Of a stretch of DNA of 51,389 nucleotides, positions 25,610-34,839 are shown in pieces (position 1 is the stretch's first letter; the number at the start of each line of letters is the position of its first letter). A model generated the notes under the pieces. It ran no database searches, was not told the DNA's origin, and worked only from the letters and a program-made list of their open reading frames with translations. The position numbers and the translations under genes were made by a program. The stretch comes from Massilia agilis (GTDB lineage: Bacteria; Pseudomonadota; Gammaproteobacteria; Burkholderiales; Burkholderiaceae_D), in assembly GCF_024756255.1 (NCBI RefSeq), contig NZ_JANUHB010000009.1, positions 1 to 51,389 of the forward strand, given 5' to 3'.

Positions 25610-27202
25610 CTAACCGGTCTCGGGCTCGCCCTGGGTCACGTCCAGCTCGCCGTGCAGCGCTTCCAGCAAATGCTTGAACGACATGGGCCGCGCGAACAGC
25701 CAGCCTTGCGCGTAATGCACGCCGCGTGCGCGCAGGAAAGCGGCCTGGGCTTCGGTCTCCACGCCCTCGGCGATCATTTCCAGCTTGAGCGCCTTGGCCA
25801 TCTCGATGATGTGGTGGATCACCTGGCTGGTCGGCGCGCCGGTGTCGAGCGTGTCGACGAAGGACTTGTCGATCTTGAGCAGGTCGAACTGCAGGCTTTC
25901 CAGGAACGACAGGCTCGAATAGCCGGTGCCGAAATCGTCGATGGCGATGCGGATGCCGGCCGCGCGCAGCGCATCGACGATGCCGCGCACGGTCCGCGGC
26001 TCGGCAAAGCTGCGCTCGGTCGCCTCGACCATCAGGCTGCCCGAGCGCGCCCCGGTTGCGTCCACCAGCTGGCGCAGCATCGTGATCGTCGCCTCGGACT
26101 GCAGGTCGTCGGCGGCCAGGTTGATCGCAATGTGAAAGTTCGGAAAGTCGCGGAACAGCACGGCCGCGTCCGCGCGCACCTGTTCCAGCACCACCTCCTT
26201 GGTCACCTGGCGGATCAGGCCACTGTCCTCGGCAGCCACGATGAACACGTCGGGCCGGACTGCCTCGCCTTTTGGCCGGTGCCAGCGGATCAGCGCCTCG
26301 GCCCCGACCCAGCGGCCGGTGCGCAGGTCCACCACCGGCTGGTACACCATGAACAGTTCCTTGCGCCGCAGCGCCGACTTGAGCACCGCGGGCATGGCCA
26401 GCTGCGAGCGCGCCAGCGCCACGGCGGCCCACGCCAGCAGCAGGCCCATCGCAATGCCGAAGGGCACCACGGTGCGCGCGATGGCCCAGGTGCGCTCGTT
26501 CAGTTCGCTGACAGGCAGGGCCGCCACCGCATCGACAAAATAGCGCGGCGATTTGACCACCGCCACCACATAGTCGCCGTTGCGAAAGCTCGCCTGCAGG
26601 CTGCCGTCCAGCCGGCCGAGCCAGGCCGCGTCGACGTAGCCGCGCGCCGTCAGGATCTCGCCGCGCTCGGACAGCAGGGCCACCGACATCCCCTGCCCGG
26701 CATTGCTGACCGCGATCGGCAGGCCCTTGTGGATGATCGCCGCATAGGGCTTGCGCGCCACCACAAGGAAATGCACGCCGCGCGCGAACGGCAGTTCGGC
26801 GTTGGTCCAGACCAGCAGCCCGGCGGGCTGGCGCACGTCCGGCGCGCCGATGAATACCGGCTCGGCCGGGCTGGTCAGCGACGAGCACTGCAAGGTGTCG
26901 CCATTGACCACGCCGATGGCCTGGATCGAGGGGGACGAGACGTCGAGCTTGCGCATCAGGTCGATGTTGGCGTCGCTGCACGGATCAAGCGAGGGGCTTG
27001 CCGCCAGCGTCCTGAACGCCGCCTCCATTTCGTCGCCGGTGGTTTCGGACCGGAGGAGCACCTCGCGCGCGTAGCCTATGGCCCGTTGCTGTTCCTGGTC
27101 CATGCTCTGGTGCCGCGCAAGAAAGATCGAGAGCGCAACCGGCAAGGCGATCGCGAGCAGGATTCCCAGCACGGCGAGAAGTCTCATGCGCCGCTGGTTC
27201 AT
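25610..27202 (-). CDS. CSS-motif sensor cyclic-di-GMP phosphodiesterase (EAL)
   Basis: A protein of 530 residues starting at MNQRRM. TM1 covers about 8-30. A periplasmic domain (about 31-235) has the CSS motif C106-S-S108 and a second cysteine (DPCSD, C75), which forms a redox-sensitive disulfide in characterised relatives. TM2 is at about 240-262. The EAL domain has E302-A-L304, DDFGTGYSS and EGVET, so it should hydrolyse cyclic-di-GMP. In E. coli such proteins respond to DsbA/DsbB status, so the DsbC gene elsewhere in the window is of interest, though not linked. The gene is divergent from uvsE. Confidence 0.93.
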   Translation of the reverse strand: MNQRRMRLLAVLGILLAIALPVALSIFLARHQSMDQEQQRAIGYAREVLLRSETTGDEMEAAFRTLAASPSLDPCSDANIDLMRKLDVSSPSIQAIGVVNGDTLQCSSLTSPAEPVFIGAPDVRQPAGLLVWTNAELPFARGVHFLVVARKPYAAIIHKGLPIAVSNAGQGMSVALLSERGEILTARGYVDAAWLGRLDGSLQASFRNGDYVVAVVKSPRYFVDAVAALPVSELNERTWAIARTVVPFGIAMGLLLAWAAVALARSQLAMPAVLKSALRRKELFMVYQPVVDLRTGRWVGAEALIRWHRPKGEAVRPDVFIVAAEDSGLIRQVTKEVVLEQVRADAAVLFRDFPNFHIAINLAADDLQSEATITMLRQLVDATGARSGSLMVEATERSFAEPRTVRGIVDALRAAGIRIAIDDFGTGYSSLSFLESLQFDLLKIDKSFVDTLDTGAPTSQVIHHIIEMAKALKLEMIAEGVETEAQAAFLRARGVHYAQGWLFARPMSFKHLLEALHGELDVTQGEPETG

Positions 27203-27344
27203 GGTATGCCGCGCGGCAAGCCAGGCCCGACGCGCGCGACTCAAACTGGCATTGTGTCCGACAACGCCCGCCGTGTCCAAATGTGCCCGTGCGCCACTTT
27301 GGCCGGCGACATATACTGGCCATCTTTACCGCAACGGCTTGCTC

Positions 27345-28238
27345 ATGACTCCCCGCCTCGGCCTCGTCTGCATCACCGCTTCCACCCAGGTGCGCTACCG
27401 CACCATCACCCGCAAGCGCCTGCTCGACCAGGCGATCGCCACGCAGCGCAAGCTGCTGGAAGACATCTACCGCGACAACATCCAGTCCTTCGACGCTGCC
27501 TTGCGCTTTTGCGAGCAGGAAGGCATTGCGCTGTACCGGATTCCATCGTCGATCTTCCCGTTCGCCGACGAACCGATCGGCCGCGAGCTGCTCGGGCAGC
27601 TGTCCGGCGCGCTCGCCCGTTGCGGCGCGCGTGCCAGTGAAAAAGGCATCCGCCTGGTGATGCATCCGGACCAGTTCGTGGTGCTCAGCTCGGATTCGGC
27701 CGACGTGGTGGCCAACAGCGTCAAGATTTTGCAGATGCATGCCGACATCCTCGACCTGCTGGGGCAGCCGCGTTCGCCCTGGGCGCTGGTCGAGATTCAC
27801 GGCGGCAAGGCCGCGCGCGCGGACGCGCTGGTGGCCGCCATCGCGCGCCTGCCGGAGGCGATCCGCTCGCGCATTGCACTTGAGAATGACGAGTATGCGT
27901 ACGGCGCTGACGAGATCGTCGCGATCTGCCGCCGCAGCGGGGTGCCGATGGTATTCGATGCCCATCATCACATCGTCCACGACAAGCTGCCCAGCTATGA
28001 CGACCCGAGCGTGGCGGCCATGCTGCAGGAGGCGCGCTCGACCTGGGCGGTGCCCGGGCACCAGCTGGTGCACATCTCCAACGGCCGCGACGGGTTCAAC
28101 GACCGCCAGCATGCCGACCTCATCAGCGTAATGCCATCGAGCTACGCGCACGCGCCGTGGATCGAGATCGAGGCCAAGCACAAGGAGCTGGCGATCCGGC
28201 AACTACGCGGCTGGCTGGGAACCACCGCCAACCGATGA
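27345..28238 (+). CDS. uvsE: UV DNA damage endonuclease UvsE
   Basis: A protein of 297 residues. The N-terminus RLGLVCIT followed by VRYRTITRKRLL is the UvsE/UVDE signature. The TIM-barrel metal-binding positions are visible as MHPDQFVVLSS, EIHGGK, ALENDE, FDAHHH and HISNGR. The enzyme nicks DNA immediately 5' to UV photoproducts and starts an alternative excision repair. The full length matches the family. Its stop overlaps the start of the next gene as ATGA, so the CAP-domain protein is translationally coupled, an odd pairing for a repair enzyme. Confidence 0.95.
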   Translation: MTPRLGLVCITASTQVRYRTITRKRLLDQAIATQRKLLEDIYRDNIQSFDAALRFCEQEGIALYRIPSSIFPFADEPIGRELLGQLSGALARCGARASEKGIRLVMHPDQFVVLSSDSADVVANSVKILQMHADILDLLGQPRSPWALVEIHGGKAARADALVAAIARLPEAIRSRIALENDEYAYGADEIVAICRRSGVPMVFDAHHHIVHDKLPSYDDPSVAAMLQEARSTWAVPGHQLVHISNGRDGFNDRQHADLISVMPSSYAHAPWIEIEAKHKELAIRQLRGWLGTTANR

Positions 28239-29131
28239 GGAAGACGCTGATGCGCCCGCTTGCTGCGCTGGCCGGCGGCCGGAACTGGCTCCTGTGCCTG
28301 ATGCTGGCTTGCGCGAGCTGCGCCGCCGCAGGCGCGCCACCCGCGCGCGACGCCGGCCAGCTGGTCCAGCTCGTCAACGACTACCGCGCCGCGCCCGGCA
28401 GCTGCCACGGGCACAAGGCCGCACCGGCCGGTCCGCTGTCGCCCCAGCTGGCCTTGTCGGCGGTGCGGGTGCGCACCGCCACCTTCCTGGAACAGGCGCT
28501 GGAAGACGCCGGCTACCCGGTCGTGCGCGCGCAGGCCGTCAGTGTCACAGGCCCGGCCGACGCCGCAGCGGCGCTGGCCGCGCTGCGGGAGGCCTACTGC
28601 GATGTGCTGCTGGGGACGGATTTCAGTGCCATTGGCGCCCTGCACGTTGGCAACGAGTGGCAGGTGGTGCTGGCGCAGCCGCTGGTGCGCGCCAGCCTGC
28701 CGGACTGGCCGGTGACGGGGCAGGCGATCCTGCAGCTGGTGAACCAGGCGCGCGCGGCCAGCCGCAACTGCGGCGCGCGCCACTTCGAGGCCGCGCCGAC
28801 GGTCACGTGGAACGCGGCGCTGGCCAGCGCGGCGCTCGCGCACAGCCAGGACATGGCCATGCGCCGCTACTTCAGCCACCACGGCAGCGACGGCAGCACG
28901 GTGGCCGAGCGCGCGCAACAGGCCGGCTACGCCTGGCGGCGCGTCGGCGAGAACATCGCGGCCGGACAACCGACGCCGCAAGCCGCGGTGGCCGGCTGGC
29001 TGGACAGCCCCGGCCATTGCGCCAACCTGATGGATCCCGGGTTCACCGAGATGGGCGCGGCCCACTTCGTCAACCCCTCCAGCAAGACCGCGCGGGCCTA
29101 CTGGACCCAGGTGTTCGCCACGCCGCGCTGA
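28235..29131 (+). CDS. Exported CAP/SCP-domain protein with two tandem CAP-like units
   Basis: A protein of 298 residues with an N-terminal hydrophobic export signal (NWLLCLMLACASCAAAG). The C-terminal half is a clear CAP domain: LVNQARAASRNCG, ALAHSQDMAMRRYFSHHG, GYAWRRVGENIAAG, and WLDSPGHCANLMDPGFTEMG with the expected His and Glu positions. The N-terminal half repeats the pattern weakly (LVNDYRAAPGSCHG, LALSAVRVRTATF, GYPVV) but has lost the His/Glu residues. The start overlaps the uvsE stop by four bases. Bacterial CAP proteins are secreted, with mostly unknown roles. Confidence 0.88.
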   Translation: MRKTLMRPLAALAGGRNWLLCLMLACASCAAAGAPPARDAGQLVQLVNDYRAAPGSCHGHKAAPAGPLSPQLALSAVRVRTATFLEQALEDAGYPVVRAQAVSVTGPADAAAALAALREAYCDVLLGTDFSAIGALHVGNEWQVVLAQPLVRASLPDWPVTGQAILQLVNQARAASRNCGARHFEAAPTVTWNAALASAALAHSQDMAMRRYFSHHGSDGSTVAERAQQAGYAWRRVGENIAAGQPTPQAAVAGWLDSPGHCANLMDPGFTEMGAAHFVNPSSKTARAYWTQVFATPR

Positions 29132-29135
29132 CGCG

Positions 29136-29336
29136 CTAGCGGCGGAAGAGCCACAGCACCAGCGACAGCAGCACCGAGACCACCAGGCAGCTCACGATCG
29201 GGAAATGGAAGCTGAACCCAGCGCGCACGATATGGATGTCGCCCGGCAGCCGGCCCAGCGGCAGCTTGCGCAGCCACGGCCATCCCAGGCCGGCCACCAG
29301 CAGCACCAGGCCCAACAGAATCAATACACGCTGCAC
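29136..29336 (-). CDS. DUF2905 small membrane protein
   Basis: A protein of 66 residues with two hydrophobic segments. The first (VLILLGLVLLVAGLGW) is followed by the family motif LPLGRLPGDIHI and then by FHFPIVSCLVVSVLLSLVLWL. The DUF2905 fold is recognisable and of usual length. Function is unknown. It is convergent with the CAP gene, with only 4 bp between the stops. Confidence 0.9.
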   Translation of the reverse strand: MQRVLILLGLVLLVAGLGWPWLRKLPLGRLPGDIHIVRAGFSFHFPIVSCLVVSVLLSLVLWLFRR

Positions 29337-29502
29337 CGCATCTCCATTGGCAAATCGTCGAGAGCGAACATGCTACCAGCGCCAGGCAGGTATTGATAGC
29401 ATGCCACGCTGCCGTTTTTTTTGGCAGGAAATGTGAACTCGATTCCCCTGGGAACGGTACAATTGACTCTTTCCCGTATCCCGGGCAGAGGATTCCAGGC
29501 TT

Positions 29503-30711
29503 ATGCTCAACAGATTTGGCGCGCTGTCCCGACGCGGCTTTGGCGCGGCGCTTTTGCTCCAGGCGCTGGTGGCCGCGCCGGCCTTCCCCGCCCCCGCGAC
29601 CGGCACGCCGGTCCTGCTGGGAATCGACGGCGAATTCGGGCTCGACAATTCCACATCGGCCCAGGCCGTCGAACTCGGCATGCGCGCGGCGATCACGGAA
29701 ATCAACGACGCCGGCGGCGTGCTGGGCGGGCGCCCGCTGCAGCTGGTGATCAAGGACCACCGCTCGATCCCGGCGCGCGGCATCCGCAACATCGAGGAAT
29801 TCGCGAAGATGAAGGACCTGGTCGCCGTGTTCGGCGGCAGGTTCAGCCCGGTGGTGATCGAGGAGCTCCCGGCGCTCAAGGCGACCCACACGCTGTTCAT
29901 GGCGCCGTGGTCGGCCGCCGACGCGATCGTGGACAACGACATGCGTCCCAACTACGTATTCCGGCTGTCGCTGCGCGATTCGCTGGCCATTCCCAAGCTG
30001 CTGGCTGCGGCCAAGCAGCGCGGCCTGTCGCGCGTGGGCCTGCTGCTGACCAACACCTCGTGGGGGCGCAGCAGCGAGGTGGCGGCCGAACGCTACGTCG
30101 CCAGCGAAGCGGGCCCGCGCATCGTGCAGACGGCCTGGTACAACTGGCGCGACACCTCGCTGGTGGACAAGTACAAGGAGCTGCTGGCGGCCGGTGCGCA
30201 GGCCGTGGTGCTGGTGGCAAACGACGACGAGGCGGCGATCCTGGTGCGCGAGGTGGCGGCGCTGCCCAAGCGCGAACGGGTGCCGCTGCTGAGCCACTGG
30301 GGCATCACAGGCGGCGAGTTCGCCGCACAGGCCGGGCCGGCGCTGCAGCAGGTGGACCTGTCGGTGATCCAGACCTTCAGCTTCTTTCGCGCCGATCCCG
30401 CCCGCGTGCAGCGATTCCTGCGCAGCGCGGCCCGGGTGTCCAAGGTGCGCCGCATCGAGGACATCAAGGGCCCGGTGGGCGCGGCGCACGCCTACGACCT
30501 GACGCACATCCTGGCCCGCGCGATCGACCTGGCCGGCAGCACCGACCGCAAGGCGGTGCGCGACGCGCTCGAACGCGTCGGCCGCTACGAGGGACTGATC
30601 AAGACCTATGCGCCGCCGTTCACCGCCACCCGCCACGAGGCGCTTGGCCCGCACGAGCTGCTGCTGGCCCGCTACCGCGCCGATGGCGTGCTGGTGCCGT
30701 CCCGGGACTGA
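29503..30711 (+). CDS. Periplasmic branched-chain-amino-acid-type binding protein paired with a kinase
   Basis: A protein of 402 residues with a signal sequence containing SRRGF at residues 9-13, possibly a Tat signal. The mature part is a type 1 periplasmic binding fold (GIDGEFGLDNSTSAQAVELGMRAAITEINDAGGVLGGRPLQLV). No ABC permease or ATPase gene is adjacent. Instead, a sensor kinase gene starts 3 bp after its stop. The likely role is ligand presentation to that kinase rather than uptake, an inference from position. The ligand is unknown. The gene is preceded by a short CTGCC/GGCAG repeat around a T run at 29409-29427. Confidence 0.87.
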   Translation: MLNRFGALSRRGFGAALLLQALVAAPAFPAPATGTPVLLGIDGEFGLDNSTSAQAVELGMRAAITEINDAGGVLGGRPLQLVIKDHRSIPARGIRNIEEFAKMKDLVAVFGGRFSPVVIEELPALKATHTLFMAPWSAADAIVDNDMRPNYVFRLSLRDSLAIPKLLAAAKQRGLSRVGLLLTNTSWGRSSEVAAERYVASEAGPRIVQTAWYNWRDTSLVDKYKELLAAGAQAVVLVANDDEAAILVREVAALPKRERVPLLSHWGITGGEFAAQAGPALQQVDLSVIQTFSFFRADPARVQRFLRSAARVSKVRRIEDIKGPVGAAHAYDLTHILARAIDLAGSTDRKAVRDALERVGRYEGLIKTYAPPFTATRHEALGPHELLLARYRADGVLVPSRD

Positions 30712-30714
30712 TCG

Positions 30715-33150
30715 ATGGCCAGCCACCTCCCGTCCGGCAGCCTGTCGCGCCGCTTTGCGCGCGCCGCCGCCATTCTGGCCGCGGCCGCGGTGCTGCTCGG
30801 GTCGCTGGCCTCGTTCTGGCTGATCGACCGCCAGCGCGAAGAGGCCAACGCGCTGCTGCAGCAGCGCGAAGTGCTGTTCCACGCGACCACGGTCAGCAAC
30901 AACCTGCAGGCGCTTGCCTCGCGCATGGCGGACGTGGCGGCCAGCCCGATCCTGGCCACGGCGCTGGTCGACAGTGCGGGCAAGGAAACCTACCTGACGC
31001 CCTTCCTGCGCGGGCTGCGCCAGATTAACGGCATCCCGGTGCAGGTGCTGTTCACCGATTTCGAAGGCAAGCCGATCGCCGGCAACGGCAACGGCGATTT
31101 CAGCCAGGACGACCGCGACTGGCTGCGCCAGCGCATCGACAGCGACAGCGAACTGGCCGCGATCCGCCCCGGCGCCGGCGGCGGCGAGCTGCTGGGCGTG
31201 TACCTGCTGCGCTACTCGCGCACCCATACCCCGGAGGGCGCGCTGATGTACAAGGTGCGGCTGGCGGACCTGCAGCCGGTGCCGGGGTCCGCGCTGGCCA
31301 TCGGCGCGGCCGGGCCGGGCAGCGCGCAGCTGAAGGGACTGCCGCCCAGCCTGGCCCCGCTCGGGCTGGCGCTGCGCGAGGACATGCGCAAGCTGCCGGC
31401 GCCGCTGCCGTCGCCGGCGCCGCAGTACGCGCTCATCGTCGGTATCGCGGTGGCGCTGGCGGCGGCCGTGTTCCTGCTCGGCGCGCGCCTGGCGCTCGGC
31501 CTGACCGAAGACCTGCGCCGGCTGCAGGCATTTGCCGCCAGCATCGGCGACGAAGGCATCAGCACCCAGCGCGCGCCGCTCGCGGGATCGAGCGAAGTGG
31601 TCGGCCTGGCCAACTCGATCAACCGCATGCTCGACCGCCTGTACCACCAGCACAGCCACCTGGAAGCGGAACGCGGCCGCTTCCTGCAGCTGTCGAACAC
31701 GATCCGGCAGCTGGTGTTCATCGCCGAGCCGGACGGGCGCATCAGCTGGTTCAACGACCGCTGGTACGAATTCACCGGCAAGGGCCCGGGCGAGCTCGAC
31801 CCGACCAACTGGCAGGAGCTGCACGACCCGCAGGTGCTGCCGGAGGTGCTGCGGCGCTGGCACGAAACGCGCGCGCTGGGCCAGATGGCGCAGATGACCT
31901 TCCCGATGCGCGGCGCCGACGGCCGCTTTCGCAGCTTCTTCACCTCGGTGGCCCCGCTGCGCGACGCCTCCGGCAGGATCGTGCAGTGGTTCGGCACCTG
32001 CACCGACATCACCGAGCTCGAAGAGGCCCGGCAGGCCGCGCGCTACAGCGAAGAACGCCTGCGGCAAGGCCTGGTCGCGGCGCACATGGCCGTGTGGGAG
32101 CGCGACCCGGTCAGCGGCCAACTCACCTTCGCCGCCAACCTCAAGAGCGTGTTCGGCCGGTCGTGGCACAACATCGACCAGTTCTGGGAGCTGCTCGACG
32201 CCCAGGAGCGCCCGGCCATCATGGCCGAGGTCGAGCGCGGGTTGGCCGAACGCGGCGAATTCAACGGCGTGCACCGGATCAGGCGCGCCGACGACGGCAG
32301 CACCGCCTGGGTCGAGATGCGCGGCAAGCTGGGCGTGGGCGCCGACGGCAGGCACCAGGTGGTGCACTCGATCGCGATCGACGTCACCGAGCGCAAGCGC
32401 GCCGAAGAAGCGCTGCGCCTGGCGGACCGCCGCAAGGACGAATTCCTGGCCATGCTGGCGCACGAGCTGCGCAACCCGCTGGCGCCGATCAGCAGCGCGG
32501 CCGACATGCTGCGCCTGGCCTACGCGTCCGAGCCGCGCGTGCGCCAGATCAGCGAGATCATCGCGCGCCAGGTCGGCCACATGCGGCACCTGGTGGACGA
32601 CCTGCTGGATGTCTCGCGCGTCACGCGCGGGCTGGTCGCGGTGGCGCGCGAGCGGCTCGACCTGGTGCGTGTGGTCGGCGAAGCGGTCGAGCAATCGCGC
32701 CCGCTGGTGGACGCGCGCTCGCACCGGCTCACGCTCGACCTGGCGCCGGCGCCAGTCACGGTCATCGGCGACCATACCCGGCTGGTGCAGGTGGTGACCA
32801 ACCTGCTCAACAATGCGGCCAAGTACACGCCGGATGGCGGCGCAATCGGCGTCACGCTGGCCTGCGCCGGCGGCATGGCGCAGCTGGAAGTGCGCGACAA
32901 CGGCGTGGGCATCGGGCCGGACCTGCTGCCGGCCGTGTTCGAGCTGTTCACGCAGGCCACGCGCACGCTCGACCGCACCCAGGGCGGCCTGGGGCTGGGC
33001 CTGGCGCTGGTCAAGAAGCTGGTCGAGCTGCATGGCGGCAGCGTCGAGGCGCGCAGCGACGGGCTGGGCTACGGCAGCGTGTTCGTGGTCCGCCTGCCGC
33101 TGGCCACGCCGGCCACGCGGCCGCAGGACGAGGCCGCGCGCGCAGCCTGA
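30715..33150 (+). CDS. Membrane sensor histidine kinase with PAS domains
   Basis: A protein of 811 residues. TM1 covers about 18-38. A periplasmic sensor region (about 40-235) and TM2 (about 240-262) lead to a HAMP-like linker. Two PAS/PAC units (about 320-440 and 445-565) follow. The dimerisation domain has the phospho-acceptor His583 in MLAHELRNPLAPI. The HATPase domain has NNAAKY, DNGVGIG and GLGLGLAL. There is no receiver domain and no response-regulator gene nearby. The binding-protein gene lies 3 bp upstream and probably supplies the signal. Confidence 0.93.
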   Translation: MASHLPSGSLSRRFARAAAILAAAAVLLGSLASFWLIDRQREEANALLQQREVLFHATTVSNNLQALASRMADVAASPILATALVDSAGKETYLTPFLRGLRQINGIPVQVLFTDFEGKPIAGNGNGDFSQDDRDWLRQRIDSDSELAAIRPGAGGGELLGVYLLRYSRTHTPEGALMYKVRLADLQPVPGSALAIGAAGPGSAQLKGLPPSLAPLGLALREDMRKLPAPLPSPAPQYALIVGIAVALAAAVFLLGARLALGLTEDLRRLQAFAASIGDEGISTQRAPLAGSSEVVGLANSINRMLDRLYHQHSHLEAERGRFLQLSNTIRQLVFIAEPDGRISWFNDRWYEFTGKGPGELDPTNWQELHDPQVLPEVLRRWHETRALGQMAQMTFPMRGADGRFRSFFTSVAPLRDASGRIVQWFGTCTDITELEEARQAARYSEERLRQGLVAAHMAVWERDPVSGQLTFAANLKSVFGRSWHNIDQFWELLDAQERPAIMAEVERGLAERGEFNGVHRIRRADDGSTAWVEMRGKLGVGADGRHQVVHSIAIDVTERKRAEEALRLADRRKDEFLAMLAHELRNPLAPISSAADMLRLAYASEPRVRQISEIIARQVGHMRHLVDDLLDVSRVTRGLVAVARERLDLVRVVGEAVEQSRPLVDARSHRLTLDLAPAPVTVIGDHTRLVQVVTNLLNNAAKYTPDGGAIGVTLACAGGMAQLEVRDNGVGIGPDLLPAVFELFTQATRTLDRTQGGLGLGLALVKKLVELHGGSVEARSDGLGYGSVFVVRLPLATPATRPQDEAARAA

Positions 33151-33233
33151 CCGCCAGGCCGCGGCGGGGGCCGCACGGTTGCCTTGCCACAGTTTCCATG
33201 CCAGCATGTGCGTCTCAACGTTGGAGGAGTCAC

Positions 33234-34700
33234 ATGGCTGGCATTCGCAGCAAACTGGTATTGATCGCGCTGGCCGTGTGCGGCGCGGTGCAGGCGCAGA
33301 CCCCGTCGGCGGAAGTGCGCAAGTTCCTCAAGTTCGACCAGCCGCTGATCGCGCTGACCCACGTGCGCGTGATCGACGGCACCGGCGAGCCGGCCAGGGA
33401 AGACCGCACCATCGTGCTGCGCAACGGCCGCATCGAGGCGATCACCGATGGCGCCGCGCCGCCACCCGCGGGCGCCCACGTGGTCTCGCTCGAGGGCCGC
33501 AGCGTGATCCCGGGCCTGGTTGGCATGCACAACCACCTGATGTACACCGCCTCGATCAACCTGGACGAGGATGACAAGATACCGCAGCCGGGCTTTCTGG
33601 TCACCGAGCTGGCGTTCTCGGCCCCGCGCCTGTACCTGGCGGCGGGCGTGACGACCATGCGCACCACCGGCAGCATCGAGCCGTACACCGACCTGAACAT
33701 CCGCAGCAAGATCGACAAGCTGCAGATGCCGGGACCGCACATCGACGTGACCGGCCCCTACCTCGAGGGCGAGGGCAGCGCGTTCCCGCAGATGTCGTCG
33801 CTGGACGCGCAGGACCACGCGCGCCGCACGGTCGCGTTCTGGTCGGGCGAAGGCGCAACCTCGTTCAAGGCCTACATGAACATCAAGGCCGATGTGCTGG
33901 GCGCCGCGATCGACGAAGCGCACAAGCACGGGCGCAAGCTGACCGGCCACCTGTGCTCGGTGGACTACCGCCAGGCCGCGGCGCTGGGCATCGACGACCT
34001 GGAGCACGGCCCGGTGTTTACCGATTCCGAATTCGTCCCCAACCGCAAGAAGGACCAGTGCCCGTCGAGCGGGGAGATTGCGGCGTCCTGGGAAAAGCTG
34101 GAGGTGGACAGCAAGCAGGTAGCGGACCTGATCCGCGAGCTGGTCGCGCGCAAGGTCGCCATCACCTCGACGCTGCCGGTGTTCGAGCAGTTCGTGGCCA
34201 CGCGCCCGGTGCTGTCGAAGCAGCAGATGGCGATGATGTCGGCCGAGTCGCTGCGCAGCCACCTGAATGCGCGTGCGCAGGCGGCGGCAGCCCCCGGGCG
34301 CGCCGCCAAGCTGGAGGCGGCGCTGAAAAAGGAGATGGCGTTCGAGCTGGCGTTCGTGCGCGCCGGCGGCCTGCTGCTGGCCGGCCCCGACCCGACCGGC
34401 AACGGCGGCGTGCTGCCGGGCTTTGGCGACCAGCGCGAGATCGAGCTGCTGGTCGAGGCGGGCTTCACCCCGGTCGAGGCGATCCGCATCGCCACCGCCA
34501 ACGGCGCGCGCTACCTGGGCCAGCTGGAGCGCATCGGCACGATCGAGCCGGGCAAGGAGGCGGACCTGGTCGTGCTCAAGGGCGACCCGACGCGCCGCAT
34601 CGCCGACGTCGAGAACGTGGAGATCGTGTTCAAGGACGGCCTGGGCTACGATCCGGCCAAATTGGTCTCGTCGGTCAAGGGCATGGTCGGGGTGCGCTGA
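33234..34700 (+). CDS. Exported imidazolonepropionase-like amidohydrolase
   Basis: A protein of 488 residues with a signal peptide (LVLIALAVCGAVQA). Metal ligands of the amidohydrolase superfamily are visible: HNH in GMHNHLMY, the candidate carboxylated lysine in SFKAYMN, histidines in TGHLCSV and LEHGPV, and the aspartate in GPDPTG. The closing strand EPGKEADLVVL is typical of the COG1228 group, which includes secreted Xaa-Pro or other cyclic-amide hydrolases. GGAGGAG lies 6 bp before the ATG. The substrate cannot be predicted. It follows the kinase gene by 83 bp. Confidence 0.9.
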   Translation: MAGIRSKLVLIALAVCGAVQAQTPSAEVRKFLKFDQPLIALTHVRVIDGTGEPAREDRTIVLRNGRIEAITDGAAPPPAGAHVVSLEGRSVIPGLVGMHNHLMYTASINLDEDDKIPQPGFLVTELAFSAPRLYLAAGVTTMRTTGSIEPYTDLNIRSKIDKLQMPGPHIDVTGPYLEGEGSAFPQMSSLDAQDHARRTVAFWSGEGATSFKAYMNIKADVLGAAIDEAHKHGRKLTGHLCSVDYRQAAALGIDDLEHGPVFTDSEFVPNRKKDQCPSSGEIAASWEKLEVDSKQVADLIRELVARKVAITSTLPVFEQFVATRPVLSKQQMAMMSAESLRSHLNARAQAAAAPGRAAKLEAALKKEMAFELAFVRAGGLLLAGPDPTGNGGVLPGFGDQREIELLVEAGFTPVEAIRIATANGARYLGQLERIGTIEPGKEADLVVLKGDPTRRIADVENVEIVFKDGLGYDPAKLVSSVKGMVGVR

Positions 34701-34839
34701 CCGCCGCCGGCCCGGGGGCGATCGCCCGCCCCTGGCGTCGTTCGCCGATGTCGGCTTTTTTCAAGACGCGGCGCGGCCAGCCGCCTATCCTGTCCTGCGG
34801 TTCAACCTCGCAAGGACATGCATCTTGGCTCACAACTTC

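Noticed and set aside
29098..33207. Minus-strand reading frame of 1369 codons
   Set aside because: It lies opposite the binding-protein and histidine-kinase genes. Its composition is typical of high-GC antisense frames, and it has no recognisable domain.
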